From IMG/VR virus record IMGVR_UViG_3300021378_000047, positions 1-44,372 of that record: a stretch of 44,372 nucleotides of DNA, one strand, 5' to 3'. A program made the position numbers and the translations under genes. This document shows, piece by piece, positions 25,394 through 35,115 of the stretch. The notes under the pieces were generated by a model, which did no database searches, was not told the DNA's origin, and worked only from the letters and a program-made list of their open reading frames with translations. Source of the stretch: a virus. Numbering within the stretch: position 1 is the stretch's first letter; the number at the start of each line of letters is the position of its first letter.

Positions 25394-26413
25394 TTATGAA
25401 TTCCAATATGGTTCTACTTTATCTAATAAAGATAAAAGAACTTCTTCATTAGCTGGGTCTTTTAAAAAGTCCAAGCATTCGTTAGGTCTTTTACCCAATC
25501 TAACTCCACTATCCATAGGTTCAATCCAACCACCGGCTTTAGTTAATAAAAATCTATAATATAAAGAATCTTTAACTAATGCTCTAATTTTTAATTCTTC
25601 CATATCTAATTGAGCAACTTCTAAAAAGTTTGATGCAGCACGTTTCTTATTGCTTTCTGCACCTTCTCCTAAAATGTAAGCATCCATGTTTTCATACATA
25701 ACATCATTTGGAGTATTTTTAGTATATTGAACACTATCAACATCTACAACTTTAGCAACATACATTAATTTTGTTGTATTGGTGTCAAACAACTTCTGTA
25801 ATAATGAAATTGATTTATTCCTTAATTTTGTTGATTCAGTTCTCGTAATTAATGTTTCTTCTACTGTGTCTAAATAAAATTTAGGTTCATTTTGTGATTT
25901 TTTTGCGTCTGCCAATGATTTAGCAACTATAGAAAATCCACCAGCTCTAATAGCATGCAATTTAATTCTGTCATATGGATCTACATCACCATCTAAAAAA
26001 ACTGGATCATTACCACACCTCAAAGTTATCTTATCCCAAAATTTAGAATTGTCAGGCTTCATAACAGTTAGCTTGTTCCAGAAGTCTTTATCTTCTACAT
26101 CAACTTGATTAGCAGCTAGTTCAGCTTCTAATTCAGAAACTACTTTTCTGATTTCTGCAATTTTAGCCTTCTTCTCTTTTGGAGGAAGCATCTTTACTTT
26201 AGGATCAAATTCATTTAATCCAGTAATGTATCTTTTAACTCCATTCATTTCTAAACATGCTAAAGACTCTTCATGAAATACTCCATCATGTAAAGACAAT
26301 CCATATTGTTCTAATCCCATATTTTCTTTGCCTGGATTAAAATAAGGGCGTATAGCTATTGAGCTAGTTTTTTTTGCGTGTTGATACTTTTCAACAATAG
26401 TGTAATCTTCCAT
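25394..26413 (-). CDS. conserved phage protein, probable structural or assembly role
   Basis: The 339-aa protein has charged helical stretches (LPPKEKKAKIAEIRKVVSELEAEL, about 76-99) and a conserved-looking C-terminal part (DSLYYRFLLTKAGGWIEP, about 281-298). No enzyme motif is visible. It follows the MCP and the 65-aa gene, and lies ahead of the 233-aa connector-like gene, so a head-tail assembly role is plausible but not shown. An 18-bp palindrome and nested dyads lie in the gap just upstream of its start. Confidence 0.75.
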   Translation of the reverse strand: MEDYTIVEKYQHAKKTSSIAIRPYFNPGKENMGLEQYGLSLHDGVFHEESLACLEMNGVKRYITGLNEFDPKVKMLPPKEKKAKIAEIRKVVSELEAELAANQVDVEDKDFWNKLTVMKPDNSKFWDKITLRCGNDPVFLDGDVDPYDRIKLHAIRAGGFSIVAKSLADAKKSQNEPKFYLDTVEETLITRTESTKLRNKSISLLQKLFDTNTTKLMYVAKVVDVDSVQYTKNTPNDVMYENMDAYILGEGAESNKKRAASNFLEVAQLDMEELKIRALVKDSLYYRFLLTKAGGWIEPMDSGVRLGKRPNECLDFLKDPANEEVLLSLLDKVEPYWNS

Positions 26414-26456
26414 TTTGTTTGGTTTTAAAATTTAATAATGTTTATCCTTAGTCAAA

Positions 26457-26474
26457 TGTACATAATTATGTACA
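26457..26474. promoter_or_regulatory. 18-bp perfect palindrome, possible operator
   Basis: TGTACATAATTATGTACA reads the same on both strands. It is 44 bases upstream of the start at 26413, in a gap of 116 bases also holding a hairpin (26495-26515) and an inverted pair AGTCAAATG/CATTTGACT (26450-26458, 26520-26528). Confidence 0.5.
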
Positions 26475-26494
26475 ATTTATTATTAATATTTCTA

Positions 26495-26515
26495 AAGTCA
26501 GGATTAACCTGACTT
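26495..26515 (-). terminator. hairpin downstream of the 65-aa gene
   Basis: AAGTCAGG pairs with CCTGACTT around a 5-base loop, followed on the minus strand by only a short T run (TTTAG). It is a weak terminator or an RNA-stability element. Confidence 0.45.
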
Positions 26516-26529
26516 AAGTCATTTGACTT

Positions 26530-26727
26530 TTAATTTACTACTACTTTCAAATCTCCAGCATTATGATATAAATCACCTTTTGATAATCCTGCTGCTACTG
26601 CCGCTGCATTATCTAAATAATCTCTATCTATAATATCTAATGCAATTGCTTTAGAAGCAATAATTTTAGAAACACTTGAATTTGAAAACTCGTATGTTTT
26701 ATTTTGTTTTTTAATATCTAGTGCCAT
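26530..26727 (-). CDS. small conserved protein with GDLYHNAGDLKVV motif
   Basis: The 65-aa protein ends in GLSKGDLYHNAGDLKVVVN, a motif I recognise from short proteins near the capsid gene of marine phages. The middle (KIIASKAIALDIIDRDYLDN) is helical. It lies just after the MCP terminator and before a structured gap. It may be a capsid-stabilising or small virion protein; its function is unknown. The short length and matching codon usage support a real gene. Confidence 0.7.
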   Translation of the reverse strand: MALDIKKQNKTYEFSNSSVSKIIASKAIALDIIDRDYLDNAAAVAAGLSKGDLYHNAGDLKVVVN

Positions 26728-26746
26728 TTTTTTTGTATTTAAAGAT

Positions 26747-26782
26747 TAAAAAAAAAGGGAGGAGGTTTAATCCCTCCCTTTT
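26747..26782 (-). terminator. strong Rho-independent terminator after the major capsid gene
   Basis: AAAAGGGAGG pairs with CCTCCCTTTT (26753-26762 with 26773-26782) followed on the minus strand by a T-run. It lies 12 bases beyond the MCP stop, as expected for a very highly expressed gene. Confidence 0.9.
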
Positions 26783-26793
26783 AATTATTAGTT

Positions 26794-28413
26794 CTAGAAT
26801 GATCCTCCTGTTACAGGGTTTCTCATTACAATTTTAAGAACTTTAGTTGGATCTTTAACCCATATAGCTGGCATAGTTTGAGTCATATAAACTCTATATC
26901 CATTAAACTGTCCGGTAGAAGCAAATCCTTGAGTTCTTCCCATGTAGTCCATAGTACCATTTTGGTAGAACCACTTAAGTTGATTATCCCAAGAAAGTTT
27001 TAACAAGTGAATGTTATCATTTCCTTCATCAGTTACATCAAAAATAATAAAACTAAATGAACTTAAAGGTCTTCCATCAATTAATGGATTCTCAATGTCA
27101 TTAGTATTTAAGTTATCAAATGCAGGATTCAATACAAACTTAACATTAGCTAAGAAAGGAATAGTAAAGCTTGTGTAAGCAAAACCATAATCTAAATCCA
27201 TACCAGAACCTTTAACAGCTCCTATATCAGATGCATTTTGAACTAAACCAGAACCATACACTTCATCAGCAATTGCTTTGTTGATTAATTGCATACCACC
27301 AATACCTGTTTGTACAACAAGTGATCTTTGTGGATCCGGCCCTTTAAATTCAACTTTACCTTGATAAAAGTTGTAAAGCTCAGACTTAAACATGTCAAGA
27401 GTAAATGAAGACTTGTTATATACTCTTTTGAAAGAGTTATCTAACTGTGCCCATAAACCTACAGATAATCTAATATCATCTGGCCCATCTTGCTTAATTC
27501 TACCACCTTTACCCCACATTAGGTAAGTTTCAATATCCGTTGCAATTTTAGATAAGTGTGCTGCTTCCATATTTGTAATGAAAGTACGTGTAAGAGTTCC
27601 ATTTTCAAATGCTTCTCTTGCACCAGCTTTACCCATATTTGCTACTAAACCTTCAATGCTTGGTACGGATGGATTATTTGGATCATTATCAAAGTTTCTC
27701 CAAATTTCAGTTACTGGTACTGTACCATCAGCATTCAAACCACCTTTGATCATAAGATCAGCACGGCTAGAAATTGAATAATGTACGTGTGCTTCTGCTC
27801 CCCCTACGAAATTGTAGAATTCGCGGAATCCAGATCCTGTTTCAATATCAGAAAACCTTTCACCATATTCACCTCTTGCAGAACCTTTTCTAAAGAACTT
27901 AGTTCCTTTTGCAAGATATTTATTATCTAATATTGCACTGTTGTTATTGTTAACTAACTGTACAGTATATACAAAACCATCACCTGCAGGAATAATATCA
28001 TCTGCTGTAATGTATAATTCAAGACCATTATACTTGTCATATGTGATAATATCACCATGACCAAATGTTCTTTTGTTGACCTTAATTTTAAAGTAGGTTC
28101 CATCAATACCTTTATTAGTATTAGCTGGTTCAATGTCTGCTACAATGTAAGGAAGATCTTGTGCAATGGGAGTTTGCCACTTGTACTCACCTCTAGCATT
28201 GTCCACCATGATAGTATTTTTACCACCGAAAGAAGCCATTTGATATAAAGGCATTTCTACCTTTTGGGTCATTGCCCATAAATCAATTGGTCCCATATCC
28301 ATAGGCTCAGGATTACCAAGCATCTGGGTAAGGTGATAAGAATCAACATGTGAACTAGCTTTATAGCTTGTATCACGCAGGAAAATTCCATTATTTAAAA
28401 CTGGAGTTGCCAT
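26794..28413 (-). CDS. major capsid protein (HK97-fold likely)
   Basis: The 539-aa protein directly follows the scaffold gene and is followed by a strong terminator. Visible text fits phage capsids: an N-arm (about 1-50), then a long beta/alpha body with KGSARGEYGERFSDIETGSGFREF and a region near the C-terminus with DLDYGFAYTSFTIPFLANVKFVLNPAFDN. Sequence identity to a named family cannot be checked here, so the HK97 fold is inferred from gene order and length. It has no sign of an N-terminal protease domain or delta domain, and the separate scaffold upstream replaces that function. Confidence 0.85.
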   Translation of the reverse strand: MATPVLNNGIFLRDTSYKASSHVDSYHLTQMLGNPEPMDMGPIDLWAMTQKVEMPLYQMASFGGKNTIMVDNARGEYKWQTPIAQDLPYIVADIEPANTNKGIDGTYFKIKVNKRTFGHGDIITYDKYNGLELYITADDIIPAGDGFVYTVQLVNNNNSAILDNKYLAKGTKFFRKGSARGEYGERFSDIETGSGFREFYNFVGGAEAHVHYSISSRADLMIKGGLNADGTVPVTEIWRNFDNDPNNPSVPSIEGLVANMGKAGAREAFENGTLTRTFITNMEAAHLSKIATDIETYLMWGKGGRIKQDGPDDIRLSVGLWAQLDNSFKRVYNKSSFTLDMFKSELYNFYQGKVEFKGPDPQRSLVVQTGIGGMQLINKAIADEVYGSGLVQNASDIGAVKGSGMDLDYGFAYTSFTIPFLANVKFVLNPAFDNLNTNDIENPLIDGRPLSSFSFIIFDVTDEGNDNIHLLKLSWDNQLKWFYQNGTMDYMGRTQGFASTGQFNGYRVYMTQTMPAIWVKDPTKVLKIVMRNPVTGGSF

Positions 28414-28474
28414 AATTTTGATTGTTTTTAATTATTAATGTTTATTTTACTTTGTTTATATTTAATTTATTTAA

Positions 28475-29767
28475 TTAAATTCTTTTAAAAATATTTGTTG
28501 GTCTGCTTAATTTTTTTCTTGAACTTGTTTTTTGTTCTTCAACTTTACTCACACCTAAAGAAGATCCACCTGTGTTTGCCTGTTCTGTTTTAAGTTTTCT
28601 AACTGTTTGTTCAACACTTTTTTGTGCGCCTTTATCCATAATTTTAGCTTTATAACTTACAGGATCTTGTAATAACCATAAAGCTTCAGATATAAGTGCA
28701 TAATTTGGTTCAACAAATTGATACTTTTCTAATAAATGACCTAATAAATTTGTATTACGCCCACTTACTGAAGGATAATTAGGTTGAACTAAACCATTAT
28801 ATAACATAGCTTGCGTTTTTCTATCAACTTTAAGATCACCTAACTTACCATCTTTTAATGTATCATATACATTTTTCATATATGCTTTTGATGCTTGCTC
28901 TTGTTGTCTCTTTTTTAACTCCTGTTCTTGAAGTTTTTGTGCAACAACTTTCTCTTGCATCTTATCTAATTTAGGTTTAAATTTATTTGCTTGTTGTTCA
29001 AGTTTACCTAAATCTTTCCATATTTCAATTTCTTCTTGAATTTCCTCTTGAGTTCCATATCCAGTTGCACTTAAATATTGAGTAATAATTTGCTCCTGGT
29101 CATTACTCTTTTTAACATCAAGACTTTTACTTTCTTCAACTTGTGACAATGTAGAAAATAGTGCTTTTAAATCTTTACCACCATCTGCAACATATTTTGC
29201 AGCTATTTGTAATTCTTCAGGTAAAGATTGAAAAAATTGTTTTGGTGTTTCACGTCTTACTTGATTTGCTTTTTCTTCTAAATTAGCTTGAATAAGCTCT
29301 TCCCAATCTTTTGCACTATATTCAGATAAATCTTTATCATCATCAAATGGTACTATTTTATCTTCGTTAATTAATTTTGAAAAAACATCAGATATATCTT
29401 TAATAGATTTTCTACCTTTCTTTGGTGCCTCTTCTTCTTCTTCTGATTCTTCATTGCCATCTAATGCATCTAATATACTATCTGCATTTTCTACAACCTC
29501 TTCATTTTTAGAAGCTTCTTCAGTATCAGGTTCTTCAGCATCTTCTTTTTTTTCTAGTTTTGCATTTAAATCATCTTTACCATCCTTGTCTGGATCTGCA
29601 AATGACATGTCTGCTTTCTCATTTAAACCGCTAAATATATTTTTAGTTTTATTTGATTCACCTGAAATAATATCATCACCGCTAGGTGCAGCATTAAAAA
29701 TTTCATCTAAATTAACGTCAACTTGTTCTACGCTACTTTTCACCGGTTCCTTTTGTGTTGTATTCAT
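28475..29767 (-). CDS. scaffolding protein (probable)
   Basis: The 430-aa protein is strongly acidic in its first 150 residues (runs of E and D, for example around 75-115), then helical and Q/K-rich (about 230-330), and basic at the end (KKLSRPTNIFKRI). This acidic, helical, basic-ended profile, plus its place between portal and capsid genes, is typical of scaffolds whose basic C-terminus binds the capsid protein. It has no catalytic motif, and no prohead protease is visible nearby. It has its own promoter-like element 40-50 bases upstream. Confidence 0.82.
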   Translation of the reverse strand: MNTTQKEPVKSSVEQVDVNLDEIFNAAPSGDDIISGESNKTKNIFSGLNEKADMSFADPDKDGKDDLNAKLEKKEDAEEPDTEEASKNEEVVENADSILDALDGNEESEEEEEAPKKGRKSIKDISDVFSKLINEDKIVPFDDDKDLSEYSAKDWEELIQANLEEKANQVRRETPKQFFQSLPEELQIAAKYVADGGKDLKALFSTLSQVEESKSLDVKKSNDQEQIITQYLSATGYGTQEEIQEEIEIWKDLGKLEQQANKFKPKLDKMQEKVVAQKLQEQELKKRQQEQASKAYMKNVYDTLKDGKLGDLKVDRKTQAMLYNGLVQPNYPSVSGRNTNLLGHLLEKYQFVEPNYALISEALWLLQDPVSYKAKIMDKGAQKSVEQTVRKLKTEQANTGGSSLGVSKVEEQKTSSRKKLSRPTNIFKRI

Positions 29768-29805
29768 AATTATGTTGGTTTTAATAATTAATATTCATTA
29801 CATAT

Positions 29806-29820
29806 ATAATATACGCAAAG
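29806..29820 (-). promoter_or_regulatory. putative late promoter element (CTTTGCGTATATTAT)
   Basis: Minus-strand CTTTGCGTATATTAT, about 40 bases upstream of the scaffold start, directly after the hairpin at the end of the portal gene. Confidence 0.45.
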
Positions 29821-29850
29821 TTTATATTATAAACTTATAATATTTGTATA

Positions 29851-29892
29851 AAAATAAAAATAATCAGCAGTATATAGCTAACGCTAATTATT
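29851..29892 (-). terminator. hairpin overlapping the portal stop codon
   Basis: AATAATTAGC (minus strand) pairs with GCTGATTATT with one G-U pair and a 14-base loop, followed by TTTATTTTTAT. The stem includes the portal stop codon, so it terminates the portal unit before the scaffold promoter. Confidence 0.7.
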
Positions 29893-32635
29893 TTTTATCT
29901 GATTCTTTTGAATCATACTTATTTTTGTTTTCTTTAGCTATTTGAAGTTTGGTATTAGCTATTTCTTTTGATGCATTTATTTTTTCTCTTTCAACTTGAA
30001 GTCTGGTATTTTCCATCATAGATTTAGAACTATTCTCTTCACGTTTAAGATTCATTTGTTCACGATATTGAGTTGTTTCTCTAATATCTTTTATTGCATC
30101 TTGAAAATCAGATTGTTGATTTTGGTTTATGTCTGCCATAGAACCAAAACCAGCAGACCTAATCTCAGCAATTGTAATATCATTTTGTCTATCCTTAGCA
30201 TTCTCTTCAATCTCAACTTGTAACTTTTGCTGCTCTTCTTGTGCTTTAGCTTGCAATTGTTGTTCTTGCATTTGACGTTGTTGTTGCATTTCTTGCTGAC
30301 GTTGCTGTTGCATTCTTGTTTCAGAATCTTTTAGTATATCTGTTACTTCAGCAATTGAATCAGCTTTTACAATATTACCAAGTTCATATATACTTGCTCC
30401 TGTAGTATTATTTGTAAGAGCCATTTGTTTAAGATTTTCTAGTATAGCTCTATGATTTGTTTTTGTAGTTGCAAATACGTTAAAATCTCTAAGTAATAAT
30501 TCAGTACCATTAATAGAAAAGTTAACCTTTTCTGCTTCAGAAGATATATAAGATAATCTAACGCTTGGATTAGTACTATAATAATATTGTGCTAAATCAG
30601 TTCTCATTTGATGAACTCTAGGCATCAAATGGTCAGAATGCTGAACAAAATACATTTCTGTTTGAGCATATGACTGTTGCATAGCCTGTACAACACCTGT
30701 AGCTGTTTGTGCTGATACAGGTCCACCAAGACGTTGAGGATTAATACCAATAGCATCAAAGCATTGCTGTTTAAAATAATTAGCAAGTTGAATCCTAGAC
30801 ATTAACCTATTAGTCTGCTCCATATTTAGAGTTTGATAATGGTTAAAGTTAGTAGCATTCTCAGTATTTGTAATAGATGTATCAAGAGGTAACATCTGAA
30901 AATCTTTCATAGCTACAAATGCTTTTGCATAATTATTTTTACCCCAATCCTCTCCCATTGAGTGACGTGGTAAAGCATTTTGATCAAACATTATTACTGT
31001 TCCTAATTCATCTATAAGAATGTCTGCAATTTGGTTATTAACCATATTATATCCAACTTGATATGCTTTCATTAAATCAACCAATGATGTAGATCTAGTA
31101 TTTCTATCTGAAAATACTCTACCCTCAACAGGAAGTTTACAACCATAAAGTGTATTATTTCCTTTAAATTGAAATGGAAGCCTGCCAGGTTTAGTTCTAT
31201 TGATACCAATGTAAATAGGATTTATGTTATCACCCATAGTAGATCTCCACATAGCAGGTAAATTTGGACCAATTTTTACACCACCCCATGTTTCATTTAT
31301 CCATATCCATTCAATATGTTCACCTTCTAATAGATTTTCTTTATTTTTTTGTTTAAAAATAGAAGTATCATAAACAGCCTTTTTAGTAATTTTAAATGTT
31401 TCATCTACTATTTCTTGCGTTACTTCACCGTCTATTTCTATTTTAGTTAAATGACCTATTTTACGTTGAGTTTTCCAATATATTGTTGAAACTCGCAATA
31501 AATCACCCTCGCCCCACATGGATACATCTTCATTTTCATTTAGTATTTCACTAAGTATGTCACCACCTCTTGAACGATCATCCCAATTATTAGATGTAAA
31601 TTGTCTATATGCCAACCCCGGCATTTGTGTATTCCATTCATGAGATCTTGTGGCATCATAATATGCTCCATCATTTTGATAACCATTAACTTGATACTGT
31701 GCTGATCTTGCAGGATAAACTTTTTCTAATGATCTTAATTGTTTTTCATCCATCAAATATCCGTATTTATCTACTGCATCGGATACTGTCATTAAATCTA
31801 TTTTTCCACAATAATTTGAATCTGCAATGTATCTTTGATCAGGAGACTTTTGATAAAAAGTTAAAATAGGATTCCATAACTCTACATCATAATCATCTTC
31901 AAGCATACGGAAATGCCAAAATTCTCTATCTGAAATAAGCATATCCCGGAAACCTCTTTCCTCAAGCTCTTGCATTTTAAATCTTTCTTCATCTACTGAA
32001 AGTTGATGGGATGCCCACTCTTCAACCATGCTTCTATAAGACTTGCTAAAAAAATCTTCTATTTCTGGTAATGATTTTAATCCTTCTGGAGATAATTGTT
32101 GCTTTGCTTCTTCTGATGCGGGATCCATACCCATTTCAACCATCTTAAGAATTAAATTAGCTTCTGCATCTGCTAATAATGCTTCTTCTATTTGTATTCT
32201 TTTTTGTTCAAGCATTTCATTATAAGATGTATCATCCACTGCTCTAAACTGAACTTTAGAATATCTTTTAGCAAATTCGCCTGTCAATACATTTATAACA
32301 TTTGGGATTATTGGATAAAATTTTAATTCTAAAGCTGAATCATTTTCAGCTGTTAGTGTATCCATTAAATCTTTATATTCATTATCGGGCTCAACAATAT
32401 AATCTGTTTTGTCAATTATTCCTTTTGCAAGTTTATAATTCTTAAGAAGTCTTCTTGAATTTACACGTAAAAACTCAATACCTTGAAGCTCTAACCAATC
32501 TAAATTCCAAGCTGCCCAATCATCTGTCTTTTTTGAATATGGTAAAAATTGTATTGGTTGGGTTAAGCTAGAAAATGTAGGTCCACTTTCTGCAGTGGCA
32601 CCGTTTTTCATTTGCATGGCATTTAATACTCTCAT
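29888..32635 (-). CDS. portal protein with long C-terminal Q-rich coiled coil
   Basis: The 915-aa protein follows the terminase gene by 11 bases and precedes the scaffold, the standard portal position. It has a long mixed N-terminal/central body including WNLDWLELQGIEFLRVNSRRLLKNY and a clip/stem-like stretch with AYQVGYNMVNNQIADILIDELG (about 520-545). From about 760 to the end it is a Q/E/K-rich coiled coil (MQQQRQQEMQQQRQ and onward). That length exceeds most portals (500-700 aa) and is like large podovirus portals whose C-terminal barrel helices extend into the capsid. The identification rests on order, length and profile. Confidence 0.85.
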   Translation of the reverse strand: MRVLNAMQMKNGATAESGPTFSSLTQPIQFLPYSKKTDDWAAWNLDWLELQGIEFLRVNSRRLLKNYKLAKGIIDKTDYIVEPDNEYKDLMDTLTAENDSALELKFYPIIPNVINVLTGEFAKRYSKVQFRAVDDTSYNEMLEQKRIQIEEALLADAEANLILKMVEMGMDPASEEAKQQLSPEGLKSLPEIEDFFSKSYRSMVEEWASHQLSVDEERFKMQELEERGFRDMLISDREFWHFRMLEDDYDVELWNPILTFYQKSPDQRYIADSNYCGKIDLMTVSDAVDKYGYLMDEKQLRSLEKVYPARSAQYQVNGYQNDGAYYDATRSHEWNTQMPGLAYRQFTSNNWDDRSRGGDILSEILNENEDVSMWGEGDLLRVSTIYWKTQRKIGHLTKIEIDGEVTQEIVDETFKITKKAVYDTSIFKQKNKENLLEGEHIEWIWINETWGGVKIGPNLPAMWRSTMGDNINPIYIGINRTKPGRLPFQFKGNNTLYGCKLPVEGRVFSDRNTRSTSLVDLMKAYQVGYNMVNNQIADILIDELGTVIMFDQNALPRHSMGEDWGKNNYAKAFVAMKDFQMLPLDTSITNTENATNFNHYQTLNMEQTNRLMSRIQLANYFKQQCFDAIGINPQRLGGPVSAQTATGVVQAMQQSYAQTEMYFVQHSDHLMPRVHQMRTDLAQYYYSTNPSVRLSYISSEAEKVNFSINGTELLLRDFNVFATTKTNHRAILENLKQMALTNNTTGASIYELGNIVKADSIAEVTDILKDSETRMQQQRQQEMQQQRQMQEQQLQAKAQEEQQKLQVEIEENAKDRQNDITIAEIRSAGFGSMADINQNQQSDFQDAIKDIRETTQYREQMNLKREENSSKSMMENTRLQVEREKINASKEIANTKLQIAKENKNKYDSKESDKK

Positions 32636-32646
32636 ATTGATTTATT

Positions 32647-34836
32647 CTATTTAATATTTTTAAATCCAGATCTTTTTATTTTAGATCCACCCAAACCTCT
32701 TTTACGCCCAATATTTTTAAACGGACTACTATACTTTAATTTACTTATTTTTTCTGAATTTACCAAGGAATTATCTTCTGATTCACGCCTTTTGGAATAT
32801 CCTCTATTAGATTGCTGTATTTTAGCAAAAGCTATTAATGCACCAAATGTAACTAATCTATCTACATTTAATCCCGGATAGTAAGCTAACATTTCTTTTA
32901 TAAGCATGGGATCTGGTATTCTTTCCACTCCTAATGTCTGTGACATAACTGATCCATGCTCATCTGTTTCTTCATGAATGCTTTCTCTTAAAAATTCAAT
33001 TGCATAAGAAATTAAATGACTTTTAAATAATGTTCCTGTGTTTTTCCAACCATACTCTTGATAAACTGTTCTATTAGATCCTAAATCTTTTAAAAAAAGT
33101 ATTTGCTGTTTGGGAACTAAATACCTTTGTTTTTTTCTAGCAATCATATGTTGAATAAATAATGAAATATTATTTTCAACAATTGTCCATGCATTATACC
33201 ATTCAATTAACAATTCTAATCTCTCATGTGTTTTATTAATATCATCAAATCTACCACACCAAGCTGCAACAATTTTATCACCCTCAATAAATTGTTCTAC
33301 ATCACCACCGCCAATATCTCTAGTTACTTCAGTAGCATTTTTATAAATATATATACTACACAATGAATCTGATGTTGTTGTCTTACCTTCTGATACCGGG
33401 TCAATAGAACCATAATATGCACCAAAACCTGGATTATCAATAGGCCTTTCCCACACAACTATACTCCCAGTTTTATCTTGTTGTTTTTTGTTCACAGGAA
33501 ATTCACTTATAGGTAATTTATTTGTGCGTTTTACAGTAATGCCCTTTTGGTCTCTATCTAATTCAATAAGTTCATAAGGATATTCTTTTTCCTCAATCTT
33601 TTTTAATTGTTTACTTAATATTCCCTGTGGAAAAACAGACTCTTTTCTATAAGCAAATGCTTCAGCTATATTAAGCGGTTTTTGAGATATTCTTAATTGG
33701 TATTGTTCACCGCTTAATTCATTTTTCCACCTTAACCTTTCATTTTTAATTGCAATAACAGCTTTATCTATTTCAGAATTGCCGTATTTATCTATATAAG
33801 GGGGCATAGACCACTGTTCAGGAATAAATAAACCTGCCATCCCAATTGCACCATCTGCATCCATAAGATTAGTTTCTACAGCATAGATATCATTTGCTGA
33901 AGGATTTAATATCATATCCTTTAATGGATTACACTGTTCTAAATCACCCACAGATCCTGCAGCAATAAATTGACCGGTGGTCATCATACCAGAAGACATT
34001 GCAGGACGTAAATATTCATATGTCTGCATCATGTTTTTAGCAATACCTGCTTCTTCATGAAAAAAATATGTACAGGGTCCCCCAACTCCGGTAGTAGCAT
34101 TTTTTTCAAAAGATGCACCCTGTATTTTAGATTTAAGTCCTCTAGATGTTTTTCTATTATTTATTTTAACCTCAATTTGCTGTTGCCATAATAAAACCTT
34201 TTCCGGATTACTAGGTCTATACCATGCTGTATGTTCATTCAAGAATGTTTTATATTCTTCTAAAAACTTCCAAGACCCTTTATCATTTATGTAATCTTTA
34301 AGTGATGCACCAATCTTACATATAGACCCTTCTTCAAACCAATACTGATTAATAATTTTTCCCATGTGAAAATAAGAAGATGCTATCTGCCTTTTTTTAA
34401 GAATTGCAGCATGTTGATTATTTAATTCTGCAATAATTTCATATAAAGCCATATGATATTGTGCATCTCTTACTTTTGCAAATCCATATTTTTTTTCTTC
34501 TTTATCAAAAATAGGTAAAAAGTTAAGCCACATATAATAATCTCTGGTAAGATACCATTCATTATCACCACTTTTATATATAACCCCTGATCTACATTTG
34601 TTTTTTTGATCTTCCCAATAAGCAGTAAAATCTTTTGATCTAAAAGGTTTATTACAATAAGCCCCGATTGAATTAAACCTTTTAGCTTCTTCATTAAACA
34701 GCCATGAAGTATTATCAAAATTATACTGACCCGGCTCTTTAAAAATAGATTCTAAAAATTCTTTAAAATCATTATCTGAATCAAACTTTCTTGTTGACCA
34801 TTTATGATTTTCAAATATGGGTATAATCTTACTCAT
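32647..34836 (-). CDS. terL: terminase large subunit
   Basis: The 729-aa DNA-packaging motor has an N-terminal ATPase and C-terminal RNase H-like nuclease. A Walker B-like segment, YFFHEEAG, is at 257-264 (acidic pair Glu261-Glu262). The Walker A position holds KKRQIASSY (147-155), which lacks the usual GK[ST]. The nuclease acidic residues are likely Asp479 (SIDPVSEG), Glu554 (IVENN) and Asp659 (NVDRLVTFGAL). It overlaps the GroES gene by 8 bases and is followed at 11 bases by the portal, so terL and portal form one unit. The C-terminus is basic (KKRSGFKN-like), consistent with DNA contact. Confidence 0.93.
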   Translation of the reverse strand: MSKIIPIFENHKWSTRKFDSDNDFKEFLESIFKEPGQYNFDNTSWLFNEEAKRFNSIGAYCNKPFRSKDFTAYWEDQKNKCRSGVIYKSGDNEWYLTRDYYMWLNFLPIFDKEEKKYGFAKVRDAQYHMALYEIIAELNNQHAAILKKRQIASSYFHMGKIINQYWFEEGSICKIGASLKDYINDKGSWKFLEEYKTFLNEHTAWYRPSNPEKVLLWQQQIEVKINNRKTSRGLKSKIQGASFEKNATTGVGGPCTYFFHEEAGIAKNMMQTYEYLRPAMSSGMMTTGQFIAAGSVGDLEQCNPLKDMILNPSANDIYAVETNLMDADGAIGMAGLFIPEQWSMPPYIDKYGNSEIDKAVIAIKNERLRWKNELSGEQYQLRISQKPLNIAEAFAYRKESVFPQGILSKQLKKIEEKEYPYELIELDRDQKGITVKRTNKLPISEFPVNKKQQDKTGSIVVWERPIDNPGFGAYYGSIDPVSEGKTTTSDSLCSIYIYKNATEVTRDIGGGDVEQFIEGDKIVAAWCGRFDDINKTHERLELLIEWYNAWTIVENNISLFIQHMIARKKQRYLVPKQQILFLKDLGSNRTVYQEYGWKNTGTLFKSHLISYAIEFLRESIHEETDEHGSVMSQTLGVERIPDPMLIKEMLAYYPGLNVDRLVTFGALIAFAKIQQSNRGYSKRRESEDNSLVNSEKISKLKYSSPFKNIGRKRGLGGSKIKRSGFKNIK

Positions 34837-35104
34837 CTCTTATAATGGCATAAACATCCCCCGCTTGCAATAATAAATGTTCATGACCATCATGTTTCAT
34901 TGGAGTAGGCATAGCATGTTCAGCGTATTGAACTATGTCACCTATTTTTATTTCTTTAACTGAATCTCCTACCCCAATAACCTCACCTCTAAAAGTTATT
35001 TTTTGGGCTATTTCAGGAATAATAAGTCCCGATGCAGTTTTAGAAGCTGCTTTTATTTCTTTAATCAATAATTTTTGTCCTACAGGAATAATTTTTTCTG
35101 CCAT
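34829..35104 (-). CDS. groES: GroES-like co-chaperonin
   Basis: The 91-aa protein matches the GroES fold along its length: IPVGQKLLIKEI near the start, the mobile loop region (KTASGLIIPE, about 21-31), and the G(D/E)xVxY-type strand (GDIVQYAEHA, about 54-63), ending in VYAIIRDE. GroES caps GroEL to fold capsid and tail proteins; phages may carry their own, as T4 gp31 does. It overlaps terL, so it is made with packaging proteins. Its partner would be host GroEL, since no large subunit gene is here. The assignment is firm; the reason this phage needs it (large MCP or fibre folding) is inferred. Confidence 0.9.
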   Translation of the reverse strand: MAEKIIPVGQKLLIKEIKAASKTASGLIIPEIAQKITFRGEVIGVGDSVKEIKIGDIVQYAEHAMPTPMKHDGHEHLLLQAGDVYAIIRDE

Positions 35105-35115
35105 AATTGTTGTTT

